From Streptomyces sp. JJ66 (GTDB lineage Bacteria; Actinomycetota; Actinomycetes; Streptomycetales; Streptomycetaceae), in NCBI RefSeq assembly GCF_019303495.1, contig NZ_JAEVFI010000019.1, positions 24,455 to 86,796 of the forward strand: 62,342 bases of DNA, written 5' to 3'. Each line of letters begins with the position of its first letter. Position 1 is the stretch's first letter. This document shows positions 49,029-56,964 of this stretch, in pieces. A model generated the notes under the pieces. That model saw nothing but the letters and a program-made list of their open reading frames with translations, did no database searches and was not told the origin of the DNA. The position numbers and the translations under genes were made by a program.

Positions 49029-50132
49029 ATGTTCCATCACGCGTCATGCTCCGGCTTCACGTCATCCTCACTACCTCGCCAGCGATGTCTCTCTTCTTCG
49101 GACGTCACCGACGACTCTCGCTCCCTCGACATCCAGCCGTTCGTGGAGGCGCTTCACGACGACGGATATGAAGCTGACGACGGTTGGCGCGCTTGGGCGC
49201 GTCGGATGCTCAGCGCAGGTCGCTTCACCCCGGCTTTGGCGGCGCAGATCTGGGCGGAGGTCGTCGCGTTTGACGACACGCTCGCCGCGTTACTGGCCAG
49301 TCCGGTGCCGACTCCGGACGGCACTGTGATCGTCTCGGGCAGCGGGAAGGAGACCTTCAAGACGTTCAACGTGTCGACGGCAGCTGCGCTGCTGGCTGCC
49401 GCCAGCGGGGTCAGCGTAGTCAAGGGCACCTCCTCCTCGGTATCCGCCGTCTCGGGCTCATCCGACGTCCTCGCAGCGCTCGGCGTTCCCGCCCTGACCG
49501 AACCAGCCCGCATCCCGGAGCTCGTCGGCACCCACGGCATCGCCTTCATCAACTACGCCTCCTTCTGCCCCCGTTACGCGGCCCGGTACGACGGCAGGTT
49601 CGACTTCCTCAGCCCTTTGGGGTTCTTTATGCCGACGGCGACCCTGGCCGTGAAGGCCGACGCCTTCTTGCACGGGCTGGCCCACGACGACGTGCGAACC
49701 GCCGCGCTGGGCATCCATGCCGCGCGACCGGACATCGCGCGCGGCCGGGTCGTCACGACCTGGATCGGCCCCGACCAGCGGATCGACGAAATCGCCCCTT
49801 TCGGTGCGACTACCAGCGCACTGCTGCAACACGGCGACGTGCAGCTCGTGCGCCGTCGTGGGGACGGTTCCTCCACTCGGTGGCAGCGGGCAGTGCGACA
49901 CCGTTCCGATCACCAGACGAACGCGGAAGTTCTGATCGACGCCCTCCGTCCGGGTGGCGACCCGGCCGCCACCGAGCTGGTCGAGCACAACGCTGCGGCC
50001 ATCCTCGCCGCCTCGCGGCTCAAGGCCAGCGAGGACGAGGCGCTCCGGCTGGTTCGCGAGGCGCGGCTGGACGGCCGTGCTCAGCGACTCCTCTCACGCC
50101 TTCGCACTGCCGACTCGAAGGGAATCCGATGA
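49029..50132 (+). CDS. Anthranilate phosphoribosyltransferase-fold protein (TrpD-like, island gene 5)
   Basis: Protein of 367 aa. SGKETFKTFNVSTAAALLAA followed by ASGVSVVKGTSSSVSAVSGS and SDVLAALG aligns with the PRPP/anthranilate-binding core of TrpD. Two key elements differ: GTGGD is replaced by SGSGK and KHGN by KGTS. The later loop is INYASFCPRYAARYDGRFDF instead of the usual anthranilate loop. So the fold is clear but the substrate pair has probably changed. N-terminal helices (~30-80) match the TrpD helical domain. The ATG at 49029 follows a perfect GGAGG by 7 nt; a GTG at 48948 is open upstream. Codon 88 is TTA (49290-49292). ATGA overlap with the next gene. Confidence 0.8.
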   Translation: MFHHASCSGFTSSSLPRQRCLSSSDVTDDSRSLDIQPFVEALHDDGYEADDGWRAWARRMLSAGRFTPALAAQIWAEVVAFDDTLAALLASPVPTPDGTVIVSGSGKETFKTFNVSTAAALLAAASGVSVVKGTSSSVSAVSGSSDVLAALGVPALTEPARIPELVGTHGIAFINYASFCPRYAARYDGRFDFLSPLGFFMPTATLAVKADAFLHGLAHDDVRTAALGIHAARPDIARGRVVTTWIGPDQRIDEIAPFGATTSALLQHGDVQLVRRRGDGSSTRWQRAVRHRSDHQTNAEVLIDALRPGGDPAATELVEHNAAAILAASRLKASEDEALRLVREARLDGRAQRLLSRLRTADSKGIR

Positions 50133-51130
50133 CTCATCAGCCGCTGTCCGCCACCGACGGCTGGGCCACCAAGACACTCGGCCCGCTGGCCCGCCGCTTC
50201 ACCCACCATGACCGAGCGCAAGACATCCTGCCCAGTGACCCCGACCGACCGCTTGCCGTCGTCACCGGCTTCGGCCCGACCAACGCCCCGACCGCCGGCA
50301 CTCTGTCCGTGATGCTCGGGGTGATCGAAATGCAACGGTACCTGCGGGTGCCGATGACTGTCGTCGTCTCGGAGCTGGGCGCCTGGAACTCCCGCAACGT
50401 GCAGTGGGATCAACTCGTCGCCGTTCGTGATCAGATGTTTCGCTTCACGCGGGCAATCGGACTCGACTCCCAGGCAGCCCTCGCCCCGGTGCAACTGCGC
50501 TCCCACATCGACCCGGCCAACCTCGTGCGGTGCGGGCGAATCGCTCGGTTCCTCACCCGACAGGACTTCCTTGACCATCACGAGGATCTGGTCGACCTCT
50601 ACCAGGATCACGGCTTGCTTGGCAGCGAAATCGGCGTCACGGTGGATGCGCTCTACACGGTTGCCGACATTCTTGGGCCTGCCGAGGCAGGCGCGGCGCG
50701 CGTGCTGATGCTCTCGGGGCTGGAGGAGAGCTACTTCACTGAGCTGTCCCGGCTCGTCCTCCAGCGGCAGGGTGAAGCCGGCGAGCTCAGCCTCGGTTGG
50801 CGGGTTGAGCTCGGAGCCCTGTACTTCCGCGTCCTGGAGGGGCTTGGGGGCTACCCCAAGATGTCGAAGAGCATCCCCGCCTCCGGCATCCACCTTGGCA
50901 TGGCCGACGACGAAATCGCTGGGCGCATCCTCGTCCCCGACGAGGCGAGCCAGCGCCCGTTGCTGTCGGCGATCGAGCTCAGCAGCGGGTGGGCCATGCC
51001 CGAAATTGACCAGGCCCGCGCCGCTTTCCAGCACAGGCGGCAGAAGCCCGCCGCCTGGGAGCTGGCCAAGCAGCGGTTCATCGAGACGTTCGCTACCTTC
51101 GCCAAGGTCTGGCGGGGGTGCGGGCGGTGA
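50129..51130 (+). CDS. Class I aminoacyl-tRNA synthetase-like protein (TrpRS/TyrRS clade, island gene 6)
   Basis: Protein of 333 aa, about the size of TrpRS. The HIGH-region equivalent is VVTGFGPTNAPTAGTLSVM, in which both His positions are Thr; the KMSKS loop is intact (YPKMSKSIPASGIHLGM). MTVVVSELGAWNSRNVQWDQ lies where the Rossmann fold binds substrate. It looks more like archaeal/eukaryal TrpRS than like the bacterial TrpRS encoded nearby, and the anticodon-recognition part is short. It may adenylate an amino acid for a biosynthetic step rather than charge tRNA. Coupled on both sides (ATGA and GTGA overlaps). Confidence 0.78.
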   Translation: MTHQPLSATDGWATKTLGPLARRFTHHDRAQDILPSDPDRPLAVVTGFGPTNAPTAGTLSVMLGVIEMQRYLRVPMTVVVSELGAWNSRNVQWDQLVAVRDQMFRFTRAIGLDSQAALAPVQLRSHIDPANLVRCGRIARFLTRQDFLDHHEDLVDLYQDHGLLGSEIGVTVDALYTVADILGPAEAGAARVLMLSGLEESYFTELSRLVLQRQGEAGELSLGWRVELGALYFRVLEGLGGYPKMSKSIPASGIHLGMADDEIAGRILVPDEASQRPLLSAIELSSGWAMPEIDQARAAFQHRRQKPAAWELAKQRFIETFATFAKVWRGCGR

Positions 51131-52038
51131 CCACCGGACCGGTGTACGTGGTGCTCGGAGCTACCGGCCGTCTTGGCCAGCACCTCGTGGAGACGCTTCG
51201 GGCACAAGGGCGCCGAGTCATCGGCATCTCCCGCAGGCCGGTCGCCACGAGTGAGACGAGAGCGGAGTGGATGCAGGCAGACCTGACGGCGACGGCGCAG
51301 CGGCCTCAGATCCAGAAACGTCTCTGCCGCCTGCTGGGCGACGAGGAGGAGGTCGTCTTCGCCGATCTCCTCCTCGACCGGGCCAGCGTCACCGCAATGC
51401 GACGCTCGATCCGCGCTGCAACCGCCTTCACCCTCCGAGCACAGCACACGCTGGCCACCAACGGGTTCACCGTCCGTGTCCTCGCGGCCAGCACGACGGC
51501 AGCCTTGGCCCCGCGCACGCTGCAGACACCCTACGGTCAAGCGAAGCGCACACAAGCCTTCCGCTATGCGCGGTTGGGCCGTATCGACCTGGTGTTGTTG
51601 CCCCAACTGTTCGAGGCAGAATTACGCGGCGTCGGCAACACCACCCGCACGATCATTGGCAACAGTTGCACCTACGTGGCCGCTGCCACATCCTTGGCGG
51701 CCATCAGCCAGGATCCCGCCGGCCGCTCGCTCTGGGTCGTTCGAGGCAGCTATCCGCATCCCTACGTACAGCGCGGTCTGGCCGGGCTGCCCACCTTTCT
51801 CGGTGCCCTCGCGCTCTCTCGCACCGTCAGCCGGAACTGCCCCGCCGCGCATCGCCGGGCAAGCCATGCAGGGCTGGCACTCCTGCCGCCCCGCATCCGC
51901 GTCCAGATCGACCATCACGGCGCTCCCGAGCGGCTCGTCCGCGGCTTCGCCCGGCGCCTCGGCGTTTCTCGGTCGTTGATCGTCACCGCTGGGGCACAGA
52001 CCGCGCTACCGGAGGAGCACTATGAAGAACGCCCCTGA
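51127..52038 (+). CDS. NAD-dependent epimerase/SDR-like protein (island gene 7)
   Basis: Protein of 303 aa. N-terminal VYVVLGATGRLGQHLVETLR is an extended-SDR dinucleotide motif; TPYGQAKRTQAFRYARL supplies a YxxxK. The C-terminal half has no recognised substrate motif. It probably reduces, oxidises or epimerises a sugar-like or acyl intermediate. One TTA codon (51622-51624) implies bldA control. GTG at 51127 overlaps the synthetase-like stop (GTGA). Its last 17 nt overlap the next gene. Confidence 0.78.
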   Translation: MTTGPVYVVLGATGRLGQHLVETLRAQGRRVIGISRRPVATSETRAEWMQADLTATAQRPQIQKRLCRLLGDEEEVVFADLLLDRASVTAMRRSIRAATAFTLRAQHTLATNGFTVRVLAASTTAALAPRTLQTPYGQAKRTQAFRYARLGRIDLVLLPQLFEAELRGVGNTTRTIIGNSCTYVAAATSLAAISQDPAGRSLWVVRGSYPHPYVQRGLAGLPTFLGALALSRTVSRNCPAAHRRASHAGLALLPPRIRVQIDHHGAPERLVRGFARRLGVSRSLIVTAGAQTALPEEHYEERP

Positions 52039-53065
52039 CACCGTCGTCCTTGGCACCGGCTTTGCCGGTCTCACCGCCGCTGTGCGACTGGCCGAGGAGG
52101 GCTGCCGCGTCCGGTGCCACGGCGACCGCGTCGCCGGAGCGTCCCTGCAGAACTTCGGTCAGCTCCACTCGGGAGCGGTTTACGCCCCCGTGCTCCTCGA
52201 TGTCGCCACTGCCTGCTGGCGGCACAGGTCCCGATGGTTCGGTCTGCTCGGCAGCGATATCCCGCGCACACCGGGCGTGGCGCTCTTCTCCTCCCATAAG
52301 GAGGTGGAGCGCTACACGCAGGCATGGTCGAACCTCGGGATACCCGCAAAACCGTTGTCCGGCTCCGAGCTGGGCGAATACGGGAACCAGGCGTTCCTCG
52401 GCTCCGCGAGGGCCTTCGCTCTGCCCGACTTCTCCGTAGACGTGGCCGCCTTGCACTCCAAGGTCGTCGGGTACGCGGTCGCCCACGGAGTGGACCTGGC
52501 TCCACCAGAGACGTGCGCACCGGTCATCTCCGGCGCTGAGGTGGTGCTGTGGAGTCCTGACGCCGGGTACTACCGGCCCGGCACTCTCGTCCTGGCCGCT
52601 GGCCACCGCACAGTCCAGCTGCTCAATCTGCTCGGCATTCAGCACCCGCTCACCATCGGGAACCTGCCGTACGGCGTGCTGGAGGGTCCTCTGCCACGGC
52701 TCCCACTCACCTACTGGCTCGATGGGGACATGCTCGCCACCAGCCCACAAGGCGACGGCATCAAGGCAGCTCTGCCCGGCCGACCCAGCGCCCCCACTGA
52801 TGCCGCGAAGGAGCGCTACCGGCTCGCGGTGGCGCTCTCACGTCGCTGGCCAGAAATTCCCGCTGAGAGGCTGCAGCTCCGGTGGGGCCACGCCGCCGAA
52901 CCGTCGGGTCCCCATGCCGACCCGTCGGCGGTCGTGGTTGATCTCGGGTATGCACCGCCTGGCTGGGGGCGAGTGACGAACCTGATCGTCTGCCTCCCGG
53001 GCAAGTGGACCACCGCCTGGCACGCGGCCGACCAGGTCGCTCAAGCGGTTGCGGCGAGGGACTGA
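52022..53065 (+). CDS. FAD-dependent oxidoreductase, D-amino-acid-oxidase fold (island gene 8)
   Basis: Protein of 347 aa. The FAD motif is TVVLGTGFAGLTAAVRLAEEG; ASLQNFGQLHSGAVYAP resembles the region after the first FAD motif in glycine oxidase and TIGR03364-type oxidoreductases. LVLAAGHRTVQLL and a C-terminal GRVTNLIVCLPGKWTTA complete the fold. It would oxidise an amine or amino-acid-like intermediate. The ATG at 52022 follows GGAGGAG. Last gene of the plus-strand operon; its stop is 11 bp from the convergent TrpRS stop. Confidence 0.82.
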   Translation: MKNAPDTVVLGTGFAGLTAAVRLAEEGCRVRCHGDRVAGASLQNFGQLHSGAVYAPVLLDVATACWRHRSRWFGLLGSDIPRTPGVALFSSHKEVERYTQAWSNLGIPAKPLSGSELGEYGNQAFLGSARAFALPDFSVDVAALHSKVVGYAVAHGVDLAPPETCAPVISGAEVVLWSPDAGYYRPGTLVLAAGHRTVQLLNLLGIQHPLTIGNLPYGVLEGPLPRLPLTYWLDGDMLATSPQGDGIKAALPGRPSAPTDAAKERYRLAVALSRRWPEIPAERLQLRWGHAAEPSGPHADPSAVVVDLGYAPPGWGRVTNLIVCLPGKWTTAWHAADQVAQAVAARD

Positions 53066-53076
53066 CAGCCCTGCGA

Positions 53077-54096
53077 TCAGCCGATTCCGATCGCCTTGCG
53101 TACCTGCTCCAGCACCGGCTGGGCTCGTCGCCGTGCCTTGGCAGCACCGAGGGCCAGCAGTTCTTCCAGCTCGCTGCCCGGCTGCATGAGCGTCTCGTAA
53201 CGCTCGCGCATGGGGCTCAAGCGCTCGTTCAATACGACATGCAGGGTGTTCTTCAGTTCGCCCCACCCCATGCCGCCCGCTTCCAGCCGAGTGCGGACCT
53301 CGGTCAACGTCTTGGGGTCCGCAAAGTGGCTGAGCAGCTGGAAGACGGCGGAGCTGTCGGGGTCCTTCGGTGCCTCCACCGGGGTACTGTCCGTGGGAAT
53401 CCGCCGGACGGTCTTCCGCAGCTCCGTCTCGGGGGCGAACAGCCGGATGGTGTTGTTGTACGACTTGCTCATCTTCCGCCCGTCGGTGCCGGGCAGCGTT
53501 CGTCCGGTGTCCTCGGCCGGTACGACTGCCTTGGGGACCTTCAGCTGGAAGCTGTCGCCGTAGACGGCGTTGAACGCCCCGGCGATGTCCGCCGCGTACT
53601 CGACGTGTTGCAGCTGGTCCTTCCCGACCGGGACGAGGTCGGCTTCCATGATCAGGATGTCCACCGCCATCAGCACGGGGTAGTTGAACAGGCCCATGTT
53701 GATCCCGGCGTCGAGCTCTTCCACACCCGCTTCACGGTTCCGGTCCCGCGCCGCCTTGTAAGCGTGAGCGCGGTTCATCAACCCCTTGGCGCTGAAGCAC
53801 GACAGGACCCAGTGGAGCTCGAAGATCTCCGGCACGTCGGACTGGCGGTAGAAGATCGTGCGCTCTGGATCGAGCCCCGCCGCCAGCCAGGTGGCCGCCA
53901 CCGAACGAGTCCATCGCCGAAGCAACTCCGGGTCACGCACCGACGTCAGCGCGTGGTAGTCGGCGATGAAGTAGATCGACTCGGCCCCGCCAGCCAGCTC
54001 CAAGGCCGGTTTGATCGCACCGATGAAGTTGCCGAGATGCGGTTCCCCGGTCGGCTTGATGCCGGTGAGCGACACCTTCGAATCAGCAGTCACCAT
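53077..54096 (-). CDS. trpS: Tryptophanyl-tRNA synthetase, auxiliary (second-type) form
   Basis: Protein of 339 aa, full length for bacterial TrpRS. HIGH-like TGIKPTGEPHLGNFIGAI, IADYHALTS, INMGLFNYPVLMAVDILIME, VPVGKDQLQHVE and KMSKSYNNTIRLF are all intact. The GIKPTGEPHLGN form belongs, as far as I recall, to the TrpRS-II-like group that includes indolmycin-resistant enzymes of Streptomyces, distinct from the housekeeping type. It charges tRNA-Trp. Adjacent to and convergent with the island's operon, so it may protect the producer from a Trp-mimic product. ATG at 54096 with GAGGAAAG just upstream. Lack of an obvious Trp-codon leader makes attenuation unproven. Confidence 0.9.
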   Translation of the reverse strand: MVTADSKVSLTGIKPTGEPHLGNFIGAIKPALELAGGAESIYFIADYHALTSVRDPELLRRWTRSVAATWLAAGLDPERTIFYRQSDVPEIFELHWVLSCFSAKGLMNRAHAYKAARDRNREAGVEELDAGINMGLFNYPVLMAVDILIMEADLVPVGKDQLQHVEYAADIAGAFNAVYGDSFQLKVPKAVVPAEDTGRTLPGTDGRKMSKSYNNTIRLFAPETELRKTVRRIPTDSTPVEAPKDPDSSAVFQLLSHFADPKTLTEVRTRLEAGGMGWGELKNTLHVVLNERLSPMRERYETLMQPGSELEELLALGAAKARRRAQPVLEQVRKAIGIG

Positions 54097-54694
54097 GAGG
54101 AAAGACTATCGGTGCGAGCACTCGGGTAGCGCCCTTTGCCCGCTTGGCCACCGTCCTCCGCGTCCGCCTCCATCGGGCGCCCATGGCCCACGAACGGCCT
54201 CGAACACCGGGCTGCTCTGTCGCCTCTTTCCCGCGCGGGGGCCGAGGTTCTGGTGGGTGGACCGACGCTGTCGCCGGGCGGAGTACGAGAAGTTTCTGGT
54301 CACCAGGTGAGCGAAAGGTGCATTAGGGATAATATCGCCCTAGGAGCTTATTTCCGTTGCTGTGAAAGAAGCTTGCCTGTGGGGAATCGGGGGTGTGGCG
54401 GAGTTCACGGAACCGTGTGCGGGTGCAATTGCACGGGGTGGGGGTGTTTGCTGGCTCGGGGTCAGGTGGTGTCGGTGGAGGGTGACTTGGCTGCGGGTGT
54501 GGGGTGGGGCGGGTCACGCTCGGCGGGTGATCCGGTGCGGACCGTGGTGAAGCGGGGGTCCGGTTGTTGTGTGGAAGGTACGAGGTTTCTTCGTCCTTCT
54601 TGTCGCCCGTCTCCTGCTTGTGCTTACGTGTCCTCCGCCACCGCACCGCATCGCGGGGGCCCTCACAGCCGGGACGCCGAATCCTGCCGCCCGG
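54097..54694. other. Long intergenic region, right edge of the island
   Basis: No gene is supportable. It contains the promoter side of trpS, an AT-rich inverted repeat TAGGG-N9-CCCTA at 54324-54342 around TAATAT, and a perfect 12-bp palindrome GTGCAATTGCAC at 54423-54434. GC content is lower than elsewhere near 54320-54360, consistent with a promoter or island junction. Confidence 0.5.
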
Positions 54695-54863
54695 TCGGGG
54701 ACTGACTTGCAGCCGCCACGGCAGGAGCGGGGGAACCAGGTAAGTGCCGCACGTGCGCGAGCGCGGGCGGCTTGGGGTGAAGCCATGCCTCGTTCGCATT
54801 CGCGGACGCAAGGTGTGGCCGGGCTACTCCGGCCCGAATCCGACAGCTCACCTCGCAGGCGTA
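54695..54863 (+). promoter_or_regulatory. c-di-AMP (ydaO-yuaA) riboswitch
   Basis: Conserved pieces in order: GGAGCGGGGGAACCAGGTAA (54724-54743), GGCTTGGGGTGAAGCC (54769-54784), and GAATCCGACAGCTCACCTCG (54836-54855) followed by CAGGCG. These are the ydaO core and its 3' pseudoknot side. It sits 17 nt before the ATG of a LysM/transglycosylase gene, a frequent target of this RNA in actinomycetes. c-di-AMP binding is expected to turn expression off. Confidence 0.88.
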
Positions 54864-54879
54864 GGAGAGGAACACACCT

Positions 54880-55650
54880 ATGTCTCAGGGTCGCCACCGC
54901 CGCTCGCGCACCTCGACCGTCACCCGTCACGTCTCCCGCGTCTCCCTCGTGCTCGCCGCCGGTGGAGCCGGGATCGCCGCGCCGCTGGCCACGGCCGCCA
55001 CGGCGAACGCGGCCCCCGCGCCGTCCGTTGTGCAGGCCGGTGCGCAGACCGGCGCGCTGTCCGTCGCCCAGGCGCCCGCCGCGCCCGAGGCAACGGACCT
55101 CTACACCGTCGTCAGCGGTGACACGCTGAACGGCATCGCCACCGCCGAGGGCGTCGAGGGTGGCTGGGAGGCCCTGTACGACGCCAACCGCGAGACCATC
55201 GGCGCCGACCCGAACCTGATCCTCCCCGGTCAGGAGCTCGCTCTCACCGCTGGCGAGGACCGGGGTGAGCAGGCGGCCAGCCGGTCGGCCGAGCGCGCCG
55301 CCGTGCCCGCCGTCGCCAAGTCCTCCTACCCGAACAACCTGGACGGCTGGATCAACGAGGCCCTGGACATCATGGAGGCCCACGGCATTCCGGGCACCTA
55401 CGAGGGCATCCACCGCAACATCATGCGCGAGTCCAGCGGCAACCCGAGCGCCATCAACAACTGGGACATCAACGCCCAGAACGGCACCCCGTCGATCGGT
55501 CTGCTCCAGGTCATCAAGCCGACGTTCGACGCCTACCACGTCGCCGGGACCCCGCACGACCAGTACGACCCGGTGGCCAACATCGTGGCGGCCTGCAACT
55601 ACGCGGCTGACCGCTACGGTTCCATCGACAACGTCAACGGCCCGTACTGA
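54880..55650 (+). CDS. Secreted LysM + transglycosylase (SLT) cell-wall hydrolase
   Basis: Protein of 256 aa. Signal peptide (SLVLAAGGAGIAAPLATAATANAA), then an LysM domain (~70-130: DLYTVVSGDTLNGIATAEGV, ANRETIGADPNLILPGQELAL), and a C-terminal lysozyme-like transglycosylase domain with HRNIMRESSGNPSAINNWD, where Glu is catalytic, and GTPSIGLLQVIKPTFDAY. It cleaves peptidoglycan glycan strands outside the cell, in growth or germination. The ATG at 54880 follows AGGAGAGGA. The c-di-AMP riboswitch in the leader links its expression to osmotic and wall status. Confidence 0.93.
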   Translation: MSQGRHRRSRTSTVTRHVSRVSLVLAAGGAGIAAPLATAATANAAPAPSVVQAGAQTGALSVAQAPAAPEATDLYTVVSGDTLNGIATAEGVEGGWEALYDANRETIGADPNLILPGQELALTAGEDRGEQAASRSAERAAVPAVAKSSYPNNLDGWINEALDIMEAHGIPGTYEGIHRNIMRESSGNPSAINNWDINAQNGTPSIGLLQVIKPTFDAYHVAGTPHDQYDPVANIVAACNYAADRYGSIDNVNGPY

Positions 55651-55673
55651 GCCGCCGACGCGCGGCACGCCGT

Positions 55674-55721
55674 CAGCGCCCCGAGGCCACCGGGACCCCA
55701 CCGGTGCGCCCCGGGGCGCTG
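55674..55721 (+). terminator. Terminator after the LysM/SLT gene
   Basis: CAGCGCCCCG (55674-55683) pairs with CGGGGCGCTG (55712-55721); a smaller hairpin can form in the loop. The rest of 55722-55995 shows no gene or clear element other than the PhzF-like gene's leader. Confidence 0.7.
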
Positions 55722-55995
55722 CCGCGCCGGGTGACGGCGGCCGGGTCGGTGTCGGCCGGGTCGGCGTCGGCCCCTCCGCCCTCGCCCCAACCGGCGTCGG
55801 CGCCCGGTGCGGCGAGGCTCGCCGGGAGCGCCCCGGCCCAGGTGAACGCACGTCGCCGAGGAATCGAAGCCGCGTTACCCCGGGCGAACGGCCGTGGGCC
55901 GCGACGGTGCCGGGCGCCGGGGAATACCCAGCGGGAGTTCGCCGTTGCCCTCGGTTATGGGGAACCACGCAAGCAGTGAGGGGCGGCGCGCCGGG

Positions 55996-56904
55996 GTGGT
56001 GCGCTACACGGCGTTCTCGGACACGCCGGACGGGGGGAACCCGGCCGGAGTCGTGCTGGAGGCGGCCGGGATGACGGACGCGGCGATGCTCGCGGTGGCG
56101 GCCGACGTCGGCTACTCGGAGACGGCGTTCCTGACGCCACCGCCCGCCGGGCTCACCGCGCCACCGGGCCGTGGCTTCGGCGTGCGGTACTTCAGCCCGC
56201 TCGCCGAGGTGCCGTTTTGCGGTCACGCCACGGTGGCCGCGGCGGTGGCGCTGGCCGAGCGCGTCGGCCCCGGGGAGCTGGTGTTCGCCACACCCGTGGG
56301 TGCCGTGCCCGTCGCTGTCGCCCGCACACCTTCCGGCGGGCTGCGGGCCACGCTGTCCAGCGTGCCGCCGGTGACGGAGGCGGTCGCGGAGCCGGACGTG
56401 GCCGAGGCGCTGGCCGCGCTGGGCTGGTCGGCCAGCGAACTCGATGCCGCGCTGCCGACGCGCATCGCCTTCGCCGGAGCCCGGCACCTGGTGCTGGCCG
56501 CCGCCACCCGGGAGCGGCTGGCGGACCTCGACTACGACGTCAAGCGGCTCAAGACGTTCATGCTGCGCCTGGAGCTGACCACGCTTCAGCTGGTGTGGCG
56601 GGACGCGGCGGACCCCACGGTCTTCCACGTGCGGGACCCGTTCCCGGTCGGCGGGGTGGTGGAGGACCCGGCCACGGGTGCGGCCGCCGCAGCCCTCGGC
56701 GGTTACCTGCGCGAGCTGGGCCGGGTGCCGGACACCGCCACTCTCACCCTGCACCAGGGCGTAGATATGGGCCGCCCCGGCGTGCTGACGGTGGAGCTGC
56801 GCCAAGGCGACCCACGGGTCCACGTCTCGGGCTCGGCCGTCCGCATCCCGGGACCTGACGACGTTCCGCGCCCTGACGCCCGACGCCCGACGCCCGACGC
56901 CTGA
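55996..56904 (+). CDS. PhzF-family isomerase/epimerase-like protein
   Basis: Protein of 302 aa. FSDTPDGGNPAGVVL near the start, VGYSETAFLTP with the catalytic Glu of PhzF/DAP-epimerase folds, RYFSPLAEVPFCGHATVAAA and VEDPATGAAAAALGGYLRE are the family motifs. PhzF-like proteins isomerise small acids; no phenazine genes are present, so a general metabolic role is more likely. The start is uncertain: GTG at 55996 (GAGGGG upstream) or 55999 is chosen because homologues begin near this point; an ATG at 55957 is possible. The gene ends in a short tandem repeat (CGCCCGACGCCCGACGCC). Confidence 0.88.
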   Translation: MVRYTAFSDTPDGGNPAGVVLEAAGMTDAAMLAVAADVGYSETAFLTPPPAGLTAPPGRGFGVRYFSPLAEVPFCGHATVAAAVALAERVGPGELVFATPVGAVPVAVARTPSGGLRATLSSVPPVTEAVAEPDVAEALAALGWSASELDAALPTRIAFAGARHLVLAAATRERLADLDYDVKRLKTFMLRLELTTLQLVWRDAADPTVFHVRDPFPVGGVVEDPATGAAAAALGGYLRELGRVPDTATLTLHQGVDMGRPGVLTVELRQGDPRVHVSGSAVRIPGPDDVPRPDARRPTPDA

Positions 56905-56964
56905 CGCGCCAGGCTGACGGCCGCTCGGAGCGGGCGGCAGCGGCGGCAAGGGCCAGCCCTGGGC

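Noticed and set aside
54106..54303. 65-codon minus-strand frame upstream of trpS, considered as an attenuation leader peptide
   Set aside because: Only two scattered Trp codons, no strong ribosome-binding site and no terminator/antiterminator pair visible, so a Trp leader is not supported.
54097..54360. T-box leader for trpS
   Set aside because: The conserved T-box bulge sequence and a Trp specifier loop were not found.
54514..56949. 811-codon minus-strand frame opposite the LysM and PhzF-like genes
   Set aside because: Spans two well-supported plus-strand genes and a riboswitch; no domain.
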